Shown piece after piece: positions 54,720 through 63,607 of a DNA stretch of 64,000 bases. Within the stretch, counting starts at the first letter, position 1. Every line of letters begins with the position of its first letter. Location of the stretch: NCBI RefSeq assembly GCF_005280655.1, contig NZ_CP040058.1:1650001-1714000 (forward strand). Direction: 5' to 3'. The position numbers and the translations under genes were made by a program. This DNA is from Anaerostipes rhamnosivorans. GTDB lineage: Bacteria > Bacillota > Clostridia > Lachnospirales > Lachnospiraceae. The notes under the pieces were generated by a model. The model had not been told where the DNA came from. It was given only the letters and a program-made list of their open reading frames with translations, and did no database searches.

Positions 54720-55466
54720 ATGAACACAACAGACGCAGGGAAAAAAGCAATGTTAGATTCTATGAAAGGATTGATCGTATCTTGCCAGACACAGCCTGAT
54801 GACCCAATCTATACGGAAGATATGGCAGTGAAGATGGCAGAAGCGGCGGCATGGGCAGGCGCTTCCGGGATCCGGGCAAATACTCCGGAACAGATCCGTG
54901 CTATCAAGGAGGCAGTGAATTTGCCGGTGATTGGTCTTTATAAGATCTGGAATGAAGACATGGACGTTTTTATCACACCTACCCTGGAAGCGGCAAAGCA
55001 GGTATGGGAAGCCGGGGCCGAGATCATTGCTCTGGACTGCACGGACCAGCTGACAGACAAGGGGCGTCCGGCCTGGGAACTGATGCCAGAGGTTAAAAAA
55101 GAGATACCGGAAGCTATGATTTTTGCTGACGTGTCCAACTATGAGGAGGCCAGACGGGCCGTGGAACTGGGAGCGGATATTGTGGCACCGACTCTTTATG
55201 GGTACACAGAGGCAACAAAACACATTGAAGAGCCGGATTTAAGGGAGTTTGCAAGGATGTGCCGTGACTTTGGAGAGGATGTCTATATGATGATGGAGGG
55301 ACATATCTATACCCCGGAGGATGCTATGAAATGCTTGTATCTGGGAGCGCATGCGGTTGTGGTAGGAAGTGCCATCACAAGGCCCCATCTGACAGCAAAA
55401 CGTTTTGTGGACCTGATCTCAGGCTATCAGAGTAATTGGAGAGATGCTGAAAAGGCAAAGCATTAG
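54720..55466 (+). CDS. nanE: NanE-like N-acylmannosamine-6-phosphate 2-epimerase (copy 1)
   Basis: A 248-aa TIM barrel of the NanE family, which interconverts ManNAc-6-P and GlcNAc-6-P. Catalytic Lys75 (IGLYK) and Glu193 (MMEGHIYTPE) are in place, with the phosphate-binding ADIVAPTLYGYT and AVVVGSAITRP. ATG at 54720 after AAGGAG. First gene of the glycyl-radical enzyme cluster; a second copy closes it. No other sialic acid genes are nearby, so a related epimerisation is possible. Confidence 0.88.
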   Translation: MNTTDAGKKAMLDSMKGLIVSCQTQPDDPIYTEDMAVKMAEAAAWAGASGIRANTPEQIRAIKEAVNLPVIGLYKIWNEDMDVFITPTLEAAKQVWEAGAEIIALDCTDQLTDKGRPAWELMPEVKKEIPEAMIFADVSNYEEARRAVELGADIVAPTLYGYTEATKHIEEPDLREFARMCRDFGEDVYMMMEGHIYTPEDAMKCLYLGAHAVVVGSAITRPHLTAKRFVDLISGYQSNWRDAEKAKH

Positions 55467-55490
55467 ACGTTGCCGGAAGGAGGAACAGCT

Positions 55491-57794
55491 ATGGTTCAAT
55501 TTGATGTGGACGGAGCCCAGAATGTAGAGGTAAGTTTAAAAATCCCGTGTGAAAAGTCTTTGAAGGAACAGCTTTTGATTATGGAGGAATACACGAAGGT
55601 GCATCAGACCTATGCGGATGCCCCGAAGGAAGTCCGGGAAGTGGAATGCCTGAAGGTCTTATATCCGAGAATGTTTAGGAGTATTGAATCTGAGGATCTG
55701 ATCGCAGGGAGGCTGGATTTTCTGCCTATCGGGTTTGGGTGTGTCACTTCCCTGGGCGGAGTCGGCCATTACTGTGTATTTCATAAGCTCAGAGAATTTC
55801 AGTCCCAGCTTACTACAGAATCAGAAAAAAAGCGGACAGATATTCTTTATGATTACTGGCTGGAGCATGACCTGAAAACGGTTTACTGCAGAGAGGTACT
55901 CACCGAAGATACCATCGGACGGTTTATAGACTGTGAATATCCACTGATTGCCACTGCAAGGCTGTCCGGTATGATGCTGGACTATCCGAAGCTCCTTCAA
56001 AAAGGCATCGGCGGATTAAGAAAGGACATCGAAGAAAAAAGCAGGCAGAGTCCTGGCAATCATTTTTATGAAGGGGCATTGGGAACTCTTGACATTTTCG
56101 TGCAGTCAGCGCAGTATCTCTGTGAGATGGCGGAACAACAAAAGAAAACCTGTGATGAGGGACGCCGGAAAGAGCTGGAGACCATGTGCAGATCTCTAAA
56201 AAAGATTCAGTCAGAGAAACCGGAAACCTTCCATGAGGCCCTACAGCTGATCTGGCTGTACGCCTTGCTTTCGGGGGTCATCAACTACGGGCGCCTGGAT
56301 GATTATCTGGGCCCGTATCTGGCCGCGGATCTAAAAAACAACAGGATTACCAAGGAAGAGGCCTACCGTTATGTCCATTCCCTGTGGACCATGATCGAAA
56401 ACAGGAGGACCACAGTCAACGGAAGGATCATCGTAGGGGGAAGAGGACGGAAACATCCGCAGGAAGCGGATCAGTTTCTGCATATTGCCATGAAAGTGGC
56501 AAAAAATTGTCGTTATGTAGAACCGCAGTTTACACTTCGTCTGGATCAGGATACTTCTGACGAGATCTGGAATGAAGCCTTTGATGCATTAGAGGTTGGA
56601 GCAACATATCCAACTCTCTATAATGATGATGTAAATATTCCGGCAGTTGCTTATGGGATGCGGGTAGACGAAAAAACGGCAGAGCAGTACGTCCCTTTTG
56701 GATGTACGGAATATGTTATACAGGGGCAGAGTACAGGAACTCCCAATGTCTGTATCAATCTTTTAAAGCTTCTCAATATATTTATGAATGAGGGCGTGGA
56801 TCCTATGGACGGGAAAAACAAGTCTGGAGGATTTCCGCTAAAGAAATTGGAGGAATACCGTACGTTTGAATCCTTTTATGAGGGTTATCAAAGCTTTCTT
56901 GACTATTACCTGGATCTGTCTGTAGAGGCACAGTACCATTCCTATGAGGTCATGAACCGGCAGGTGTCTTTTCTGTTCACCAGCATTTTGACCGATGACT
57001 GTCTGGAACGGGGAAAGGCTCTTTTAGACGGCGGAGTCCGCTATCTGGGTGGGACAAATGAGACTTACGGTAATATCAATACCTCGGATTCCCTCTGGGC
57101 AGTGAAGCATCTGGTCTATGACACGAAGAAGTATACATTAAGAGAACTGCATGAGGCAGTCTTGCACAACTTTGAGGGATACGAAGCTGTCAGGAAAGAC
57201 TGTCTTGCCTGTGACAAATATGGAAATGATCTGGATACAGCCGACGGCATGGCCAATGATCTGTATGAATTTGTGGCGAAGGGAGTCCGGGACCGTGGAA
57301 TCAGGAAGGGAATGCAGTATTTTCTCATTGTCATCAGCAATAACCAGCTAAACACAGAGTGGGGAAACAGGACTGCTGCCTCACCAGACGGACGTTTGTC
57401 CGGGATGTACATGAATCCGGCTAACAACCCACAGGGAGGAGCGGATAAGAGCGGGCCCACTGCAATGTTAAATTCGCTTTCCAAATTTGATGCCAGATAC
57501 CATGGAGGATCCGTACAGAATATTAAGTTCTCGCCGTCCATGTTCAGAGAAAACAGACAGATCATCAAGCAGCTGATGAAGACGTATTTTAAAAAAGGAG
57601 GCTGTCATCTTATGGTGACGGTGGTGGATAAAGCCACGTTGGAGGATGCTGTGGAGCATCCGGAAATGTATCCGGATCTGATCGTCAGGGTCAGCGGTTT
57701 TTCGGCGGTGTTTGTCAACCTGACACCGAATGTGCAGCAGGAGCTTTTGAGCCGGTCCACCTATGATGAGGAAAGGTTTGGGATGAGGGGATGA
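55491..57794 (+). CDS. Glycyl-radical enzyme, pyruvate formate-lyase superfamily, substrate unknown
   Basis: A 767-aa anaerobic radical enzyme. The active-site Cys405 is in PFGCTEYVIQG with Glu407 (GCxE, the dehydratase-like pattern), and the radical Gly736 lies in VRVSGFSAVF near the C-terminus. The pair of features is as in glycerol/propanediol dehydratase-like enzymes rather than PFL (no Cys-Cys). The unusual RVSGFS and neighbouring NanE genes suggest a sugar phosphate or amino-sugar substrate. ATG at 55491 after AAGGAGG; overlaps the activase gene by 4 bases. Confidence 0.93.
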   Translation: MVQFDVDGAQNVEVSLKIPCEKSLKEQLLIMEEYTKVHQTYADAPKEVREVECLKVLYPRMFRSIESEDLIAGRLDFLPIGFGCVTSLGGVGHYCVFHKLREFQSQLTTESEKKRTDILYDYWLEHDLKTVYCREVLTEDTIGRFIDCEYPLIATARLSGMMLDYPKLLQKGIGGLRKDIEEKSRQSPGNHFYEGALGTLDIFVQSAQYLCEMAEQQKKTCDEGRRKELETMCRSLKKIQSEKPETFHEALQLIWLYALLSGVINYGRLDDYLGPYLAADLKNNRITKEEAYRYVHSLWTMIENRRTTVNGRIIVGGRGRKHPQEADQFLHIAMKVAKNCRYVEPQFTLRLDQDTSDEIWNEAFDALEVGATYPTLYNDDVNIPAVAYGMRVDEKTAEQYVPFGCTEYVIQGQSTGTPNVCINLLKLLNIFMNEGVDPMDGKNKSGGFPLKKLEEYRTFESFYEGYQSFLDYYLDLSVEAQYHSYEVMNRQVSFLFTSILTDDCLERGKALLDGGVRYLGGTNETYGNINTSDSLWAVKHLVYDTKKYTLRELHEAVLHNFEGYEAVRKDCLACDKYGNDLDTADGMANDLYEFVAKGVRDRGIRKGMQYFLIVISNNQLNTEWGNRTAASPDGRLSGMYMNPANNPQGGADKSGPTAMLNSLSKFDARYHGGSVQNIKFSPSMFRENRQIIKQLMKTYFKKGGCHLMVTVVDKATLEDAVEHPEMYPDLIVRVSGFSAVFVNLTPNVQQELLSRSTYDEERFGMRG

Positions 57795-58702
57795 AAAAAC
57801 AGCTGTCTGTTATGGAGATTGAACGGTTTGCCATCCATGACGGTCCGGGGATCCGTACCACTGTGTTTTTGCAGGGGTGTCCTCTTCACTGCCTCTGGTG
57901 TGCAAATCCGGAATCCCAGACTATAGGAAGTAAACTGATGTACTATAAGGAAAAATGTGTGGGCTGCGGAACCTGCGCCGGTGTCTGTACGAATCAGGCC
58001 ATTGAGATGAAAGAGGGCAGGCCGCTGATCCACAGGGATAAATGCAGGCAATGCCGCAGATGCGAGTCAAGCTGCCTTCAGAACGCTATCCGTTTTTCAG
58101 GGGAAAAACGGACTGTGGAAAGCATCATGGCGGAGGTTCTCCGGGACAGGGATTATTATGAAGAATCCGGAGGTGGGGTGACCGTGTCAGGGGGCGAGGC
58201 CTTTGTACAATTTGAGGGATTTATGGAGCTTTTAAGACAGTGCCGGGCAGCCGAGATATCCACCGCTGTAGAGACCTGCGGCCATGTTCCGGCAGATCAA
58301 GTGAAACAAGCCCTTCCGTGGATTGATCTTTTTCTATTTGATTTAAAGCATACAGATCCTGAGTACTTTTACCGGTATACGGGAGGGGACCTGAATCTGG
58401 TGTTGGGTAATTTAAAGTACCTTGCAAGAAAAGTTCCCGAAAAAATCATCGTGCGGGTACCTGTCATCCCCGGATTTAATTTTGATGAGAAATCCATCAC
58501 AGGGATTTTTAAAGAAACGGCTTCCCTTGGCATTAAAAGGGTTCAGCTGCTTCCCTACCACACCTTGGGCATTGGAAAATATGAGAGGCTGGGCATGCCA
58601 TATCTTCTCAAAAGCCAGGAATCCTTAAAAAAGAAGGACTTGGAGCGTTTTTGTTCCATGGGACAGGAAAAAGGATTGGAAATTCAGATCGGAGGAGACT
58701 GA
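57791..58702 (+). CDS. Glycyl-radical enzyme activating protein (radical SAM)
   Basis: A 303-aa activase that installs the Gly radical. Radical SAM CX3CX2C is CPLHCLWC near residue 30; two further 4Fe-4S sites are CVGCGTCAGVC and CRQCRRCESSC, the arrangement of dehydratase/decarboxylase activases. VTVSGGEAF and KHTDPEYFYRYTG follow. Starts at ATGA overlapping the enzyme stop. Confidence 0.95.
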   Translation: MKKQLSVMEIERFAIHDGPGIRTTVFLQGCPLHCLWCANPESQTIGSKLMYYKEKCVGCGTCAGVCTNQAIEMKEGRPLIHRDKCRQCRRCESSCLQNAIRFSGEKRTVESIMAEVLRDRDYYEESGGGVTVSGGEAFVQFEGFMELLRQCRAAEISTAVETCGHVPADQVKQALPWIDLFLFDLKHTDPEYFYRYTGGDLNLVLGNLKYLARKVPEKIIVRVPVIPGFNFDEKSITGIFKETASLGIKRVQLLPYHTLGIGKYERLGMPYLLKSQESLKKKDLERFCSMGQEKGLEIQIGGD

Positions 58703-58771
58703 AACTTACCGGATAATATGTTATGATACCTTTATGAAACAAAAACAGGCAACCAAAAAGGAGTTAATGAC

Positions 58772-59488
58772 ATGAAAACAGCAGATGAAAGAAAAAAAGC
58801 AATCTTAGAATCTATGAAGGGTCTGATCGTATCCTGCCAGGTACAGCCGGAGGATCCGATCTATACAGATAATATGGTCGTTAAGATGGCAGAAGCTGCA
58901 CAGTGGGCGGGAGCTGTCGGGATCCGCGCCAATTCTCCGGAGCAGATCAAGGCCATCAAAAATGTAGTGGATCTGCCGCTGATCGGTTTATATAAAATTA
59001 AGAGAGGTGATGAAGAGGTTTTTATCACTCCTACACTGGAAGCAGCAAAGCAGGTCTGGGAAGCCGGCGCTGAAATCATTGCAATGGACTGCACGGACCG
59101 GATGACAAAGGAAGGCCGCCATGCATGGGAGCTTGTGGAAGATGTAAAGAGGGAAATCCCTGAAGCCATGATCTTTGCTGATGTCTCTACTTACGATGAA
59201 GCAAAAAAAGCTGTGGAATTGGGCGTGGACATTGTAGCGCCTACTCTGTTTGGATACACAGAAGCGACCAAACATTTTGAGAGCCAGGATATGAGAGCCT
59301 TTGCAAAGATGTGCAGGGATTTTAAAGATGATGTGTATGTGATGATGGAAGGGCATATCAATACTCCGGAAGAGGCGGTAAAATGTCTGTATCTTGGGGC
59401 ACATGCGGTGGTTGTCGGAAGTGCGATCACAAGGCCTCATCTGACTGCAAAACGATTTACGGATTTGATTTCAGGCTATCAGGAGTAG
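58772..59488 (+). CDS. nanE: NanE-like N-acylmannosamine-6-phosphate 2-epimerase (copy 2)
   Basis: A 238-aa paralogue of copy 1, with much of the sequence identical (KGLIVSCQVQPEDPIYT, WAGAVGIRANSPEQIKAIK) and the same catalytic Lys (IGLYK) and Glu (MMEGHINTPE). It differs around KIKRGDEEVF, next to the Lys, so the two may have distinct substrates. AAGGAG before the ATG, 69 bases after the activase. Confidence 0.88.
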   Translation: MKTADERKKAILESMKGLIVSCQVQPEDPIYTDNMVVKMAEAAQWAGAVGIRANSPEQIKAIKNVVDLPLIGLYKIKRGDEEVFITPTLEAAKQVWEAGAEIIAMDCTDRMTKEGRHAWELVEDVKREIPEAMIFADVSTYDEAKKAVELGVDIVAPTLFGYTEATKHFESQDMRAFAKMCRDFKDDVYVMMEGHINTPEEAVKCLYLGAHAVVVGSAITRPHLTAKRFTDLISGYQE

Positions 59489-59606
59489 GCCTTAAGAAGT
59501 TATTCACATTCTGTGATGCGTCATTCGCCATAAAATATAGAGACTGTAAAAAGACTGTGCTATCATATGCAAAACGGAACTTATTATTTTTACAGGGAGG
59601 TATTTT

Positions 59607-60119
59607 ATGAGATATTATCACATAGACATGCATATGCCGGTGAGAGATTTGATAACTCTGCCTAGTTTATTCAGCACGATTCCAGATAATCCAAGCGGAT
59701 ATGCCCAGGTTCTCACGGCTCCTGTACCCTTACATATGGGAATGCAAGCTACTGAAGGAAAAGAGATGCGGGAAATCCTTCATGAGCGGGCAGAGCAGCC
59801 AACAAGGGTAGCAAGCAATCAATATGTTCTTGCAGGAGGGGTTTTTACTTCTTGTTTTGTACTTGTACTATATCATATAGGAGAGCCGGACTGCGTGTAT
59901 GCACGTCATTTTCAGATTTCACATCTGGATACTGCAGTGGGAGAGATGCCTGCTTTTGGAGACGAAACGTGGGCAATCCTGGCCAGACCTGAATTAGATG
60001 GCAGTTATGGTACAGTCGCAAATAATCTAGTTGCCGCATATGGGACTGATCACGTATGTTTAATCGATGGCTTTACTAACTTTTCCGTGACTGGTGATAG
60101 AAAAATTAGATTTTGCTAG
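59607..60119 (+). CDS. Unknown 170-aa protein with a Cys...His pair, possibly CheD/CNF-like
   Basis: No close family is recognised. The middle reads GGVFTSCFVLVLYHIGEPDCVYARHFQIS: a Cys followed 18 residues later by a His, preceded by a Thr. CheD and CNF1-type glutamine deamidases have a similar Ser-Cys strand followed by a His 15-18 residues on. This is a pattern by eye, not proven homology. No signal peptide. GGGAGG before the ATG; terminator follows. Possible alternatives are an unrelated small enzyme or a sensor. Confidence 0.7.
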   Translation: MRYYHIDMHMPVRDLITLPSLFSTIPDNPSGYAQVLTAPVPLHMGMQATEGKEMREILHERAEQPTRVASNQYVLAGGVFTSCFVLVLYHIGEPDCVYARHFQISHLDTAVGEMPAFGDETWAILARPELDGSYGTVANNLVAAYGTDHVCLIDGFTNFSVTGDRKIRFC

Positions 60120-60132
60120 CATGTGTAATTAC

Positions 60133-60179
60133 AATAATCTGTGTACGGCAGGTAGAACTACCGCACACAGATTATTTTT
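60133..60179 (+). terminator. Terminator after the 59607 gene
   Basis: AATAATCTGTGT pairs with ACACAGATTATT, with an inner GGTAG stem, then TTTT. Confidence 0.88.
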
Positions 60180-60243
60180 GTTCTTACGATGGGGAGAGGC
60201 TATGGGCTTGCCAATTTTATTCTGTTTGGATGTTTTCCCGCCC

Positions 60244-61227
60244 TTATTCCTTACAGTCTTCAAATCTTGGTTCTATATATTCTTTAATAAATTCTATCCG
60301 GTCGGTCACCTTTGGTTTAAAAAGAGAAGCGATGGCGACGGTCAGATTTTTCTTTGTATTGACGTAGATCACATTTCCGCCGTCCCCCATGGCCGCAAAG
60401 CCGTCCTCGTGAATCCACCATAAATATCCATAAGAGAGACTCATCCTTTCCCACCGGCTGTGTTCCTTTGTACTCTCGCTGACCCACTCTGCAGAGACAA
60501 TACGTTTCTTATTCCACAGGCCGCCGTTTAGGTATAACTGGCCCAGCTTTGCCATATCCACAGGAGAGAGTGTAAGACCCCAGCCCGCAGTATTAGTCCC
60601 GGATGGATCAACTGCCCAGCCGCTGATATCCGTGGCTTTATTAAATGCCATCTGTTCTTCTTTGGAATGAAATATTACACTGCGCTCTACCGTGATCCCA
60701 AGAGGGCGGAAAAGGTGTTCAGAGGCAAAGTCAAATACAGACTGTCCAGTGGCGTTTCTTAGAATGCCAGATAAAATATCAGGTCCTATGAGTGGAGTAT
60801 ACCTAAATTGTCCTATTTTTCCCCTGCCTCCCAACAAGTCGAGGCTGAATGTTACCATGTCATCGCTAGTGAAATATTTGACGTAAGGTGCGAATTTATA
60901 TTTATATGGGGCTGTCATGGTCAGCAGATCCCGTAACGTTACATTTTGTATTGTTTTTTCTCTCTGTTTTGGGATGTAATCAGGGAAAAAATCCAGCACC
61001 CTCTGGCCAATGTCTGCAATGTACCCTTTATCTATGGCAATTCCGATCAAAATAGAGATGATGCTTTTTGTCACAGAATATATGTGGATGCGGCTTACGG
61101 CAGTACAGCCATTAAAATAATGTTCGTATTGAGTTTCACCGTCCTTTAATATAACTACGCCTGCAATGTTACCGCAGTCCTTAGTGATGATGGTTTCCAG
61201 CTCCTGCATGTTTGATTGATTTATCAT
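60244..61227 (-). CDS. Serine hydrolase, class C beta-lactamase family
   Basis: A 327-aa hydrolase. The SxxK motif is SVTKSIIS (nucleophile Ser) and the YxN-like site is SYGYLWW. It has no signal peptide, so it acts in the cytoplasm, probably as an esterase or peptidase rather than a lactamase. ATG at 61227 after AAAGGAGG; an earlier ATG at 61245 has no ribosome site. Confidence 0.88.
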   Translation of the reverse strand: MINQSNMQELETIITKDCGNIAGVVILKDGETQYEHYFNGCTAVSRIHIYSVTKSIISILIGIAIDKGYIADIGQRVLDFFPDYIPKQREKTIQNVTLRDLLTMTAPYKYKFAPYVKYFTSDDMVTFSLDLLGGRGKIGQFRYTPLIGPDILSGILRNATGQSVFDFASEHLFRPLGITVERSVIFHSKEEQMAFNKATDISGWAVDPSGTNTAGWGLTLSPVDMAKLGQLYLNGGLWNKKRIVSAEWVSESTKEHSRWERMSLSYGYLWWIHEDGFAAMGDGGNVIYVNTKKNLTVAIASLFKPKVTDRIEFIKEYIEPRFEDCKE

Positions 61228-61364
61228 AATTCCTCCTTTAATCATTCATTTTTTGTGATAAAGGATATCCTTAAGATTAAGGATAAAGCCATTAAAAATT
61301 GATTACAAGCCCTATTTTTAAAAAATATTTAATGATATATTTGTTGTTGAAAGGAAGTGATAAG

Positions 61365-61457
61365 ATGAAGATTCGGAATCAATATACTTGTCCTTTAGAG
61401 TTAGTACACGATATTACAAGAGGGAAGTGGAAACCAATAAGCTTTGCTGATCATTGA
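61365..61457 (+). pseudogene. N-terminal fragment of an HxlR-family regulator
   Basis: ATG with AAGGAAG upstream, then MKIRNQYTCPLELVHDITRG and KWKPI, the typical HxlR opening (CPLE...GKWKPI). After that the frame changes to unrelated residues and stops. About 25 of the usual 100-plus residues remain; the break joins it to the isochorismatase frame. Confidence 0.75.
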
Positions 61458-61986
61458 TGTTCAAAATGATTATTTTGAGAATGTGAAATGCCGGCTGCAT
61501 CAACCGGAAGCCGCATTAAAGGCAATCCAGAGACTTTTGAAGTATTTTAGAGATATGAACTATCAAGTTTATTATATCCAGCATATTGCGGCAAAAGATG
61601 CGCCTTTTTTTGTACCGAATACAGAGGGGGTAAAGAGTTCTGAGAACATCAAGCCTCTTGATACAGAAAAGATCATCAAAAAGCACTATCCAAACAGTTT
61701 TTTTGAGACAGAGCTGCAGGCAGAATTGAAAAAATCTTCTGTGACAGAATTGACCGTGTGCGGAATGATGACACATATGTGTGTTGATACAACGGTCAGA
61801 GCAGCGAAGGATCTGGGCTATCAGGTGACACTCATATCCGATGCCTGTGCCACAAAAGATTTAGAATGGCAGGGAGAAAAGATACCTGCAGAAATTGAGC
61901 AGAATGTCTTTCTGGCTTCTTTGAATCAAAAATTTGCAACAATCATGACAGTGGAGGATCTGGCATCTGAGGATCTTTTAATCTAA
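61444..61986 (+). CDS. Isochorismatase-family cysteine hydrolase, start lost
   Basis: A 180-aa frame. It begins right at LLIIDVQNDYFE, the first strand of the fold, so the usual few residues and ATG are missing; TTG at 61444 is the only option and has no good ribosome site. The triad is visible: Asp of IIDVQND, Lys in IIKKHYPNSFFET and Cys in THMCVDTTVR. It may still be translated by coupling from the HxlR fragment or may be a pseudogene. The end overlaps the convergent GntR gene by 4 bases. Confidence 0.75.
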   Translation: MLIIDVQNDYFENVKCRLHQPEAALKAIQRLLKYFRDMNYQVYYIQHIAAKDAPFFVPNTEGVKSSENIKPLDTEKIIKKHYPNSFFETELQAELKKSSVTELTVCGMMTHMCVDTTVRAAKDLGYQVTLISDACATKDLEWQGEKIPAEIEQNVFLASLNQKFATIMTVEDLASEDLLI

Positions 61987-63446
61987 TATTTTTCTGGAAT
62001 CCGAATGTTAGCTACATTGTGAAACCTATATTTTTCTAACATATGCTTCTTCATACAAACCAAATTGTAACGGTAACAATCTGCTATGCCATCTGCAAAG
62101 GAGCTCGCATTCCCTTTCCTTAACTGCTGGAACGCTAGAATGACTTGCTTGTTGAGATTTGAAAGTGTGTGTTTCTTGGACGGATAATAAGCAAAATGGT
62201 GCCCCCACTCAAGAAGAAGATTGGTTTTAGATAATATAACATAGAAAGGTTCTAATCTGGTATGTTTCATTATGGATTCCAAAATAGCTGTTAAATAAAT
62301 AGATCCAGAAGAAGTAAATCCGTCTTCTAACTCGTCCAGTTCTGCTTTCGTAAAGTGCGGAGCTGCAGCTAAAGCAGCCGGGCGAATAATCAGTACCATT
62401 AGCTGTAAGGCATGAAGGTAACGTAATGCCTTATCTACATACCCGGAATTAAGAGCCAGCTGATGAAGTCTAGTATCATCTGGTTCTATAACTATAGTGC
62501 CTTTACCGTTTAACGTCTTTACAAAACCTCTCTGTTCAAGTTCTGACAATGCCTTTCTGACTGTCGATAAAGAGACATCATACTGACTAGCCAGCTGCTT
62601 TTCATATGGAAGATACATTCCAACAGGATATTCTCCAAGACCAATTTTTAGATTAATGTCATCAACAATTTTTGAGTAGTAATAATCTTGACCACGCATG
62701 GGATTCCACGAATACTTCAAGCCAGTCTGTGCAGGACATTTTGGCATTCTCTCTGACAGATGATTTAACGTATTTTCAATAGAATCCGTAAGTTCTTGGT
62801 ACATATTTGATAACTGGTTGTACTTTGTGAGTGGATCATTGCCCTTTAATATATCTATGATAACATTGGTTACAGATGCAGACCCCTGCAAAAAGTGCTT
62901 AGAGAAATAGGGACAATTTTCAGTAAAAAATGCAAGCTTGTTATAAAGGCCAAATGTAGAATATAGTTCGCTGAATAGGGAATTACCACCGATTCTTAAG
63001 ATATCATATCCTAATTTAGAAGGAGATGACCATCCACCTGAGACATATCCCAAACGTAATGCTTTCACAGCCTGTTTATAGTGAGGCATTATCTCCACGT
63101 CACACCCCTGCAAAGCAAAAACCATAAGTGAAGGTAGTATTAGAGCAAAAGTCTGATATACCTGTAAAATGCCTTCCTTTTGTTTTAAAATCTCGAAAAC
63201 AGTATTTGATGAATGACAAGTATCTTTTTTTGAAACAACAATTGGTGCAAGACGGGGCTGAATGTCAACCAGTCCTTCTGTCCGCAATGCGTCAAAGACA
63301 CGGTTAATCGTATATCTGCTTACATGAAATTGCTCGCAGTACATCCTTGAAGATGGCAAAGCATTTCCGGGAGGTATTTGGCCCTCCAAAATACATTGTT
63401 TAATTTCATTATATACAAATGTAAATTTTGTTTCTTGTGGCTTCAT
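61983..63446 (-). CDS. Tandem GntR-type transcriptional regulator (paralogue 3 of 3)
   Basis: A 487-aa protein of the same build as the 4909 and 27693 genes. First winged helix: LPSSRMYCEQFHVSRYTINR; second, near residues 270-320: LPYEKQLASQYDVSLSTVRK, ending in NGKGTIVIEPD. Helical domains follow each. AGGAG before the ATG. It is divergent from a response regulator gene at 63608, again a signalling neighbour. Confidence 0.85.
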   Translation of the reverse strand: MKPQETKFTFVYNEIKQCILEGQIPPGNALPSSRMYCEQFHVSRYTINRVFDALRTEGLVDIQPRLAPIVVSKKDTCHSSNTVFEILKQKEGILQVYQTFALILPSLMVFALQGCDVEIMPHYKQAVKALRLGYVSGGWSSPSKLGYDILRIGGNSLFSELYSTFGLYNKLAFFTENCPYFSKHFLQGSASVTNVIIDILKGNDPLTKYNQLSNMYQELTDSIENTLNHLSERMPKCPAQTGLKYSWNPMRGQDYYYSKIVDDINLKIGLGEYPVGMYLPYEKQLASQYDVSLSTVRKALSELEQRGFVKTLNGKGTIVIEPDDTRLHQLALNSGYVDKALRYLHALQLMVLIIRPAALAAAPHFTKAELDELEDGFTSSGSIYLTAILESIMKHTRLEPFYVILSKTNLLLEWGHHFAYYPSKKHTLSNLNKQVILAFQQLRKGNASSFADGIADCYRYNLVCMKKHMLEKYRFHNVANIRIPEKY

Positions 63447-63607
63447 AACTCGTCTCCTATCTGTCCGAATTATATCATGATGAATTTATTTTGTCAGTAG
63501 TAAAAACGCAAACCTATTTGCACACCTTACCAATATGGATATTGCCAGTATGTAAGGATGACATTTATAATAAAATTGTAAAAATTAAAAGAAAAGGTTT
63601 GAGTATC

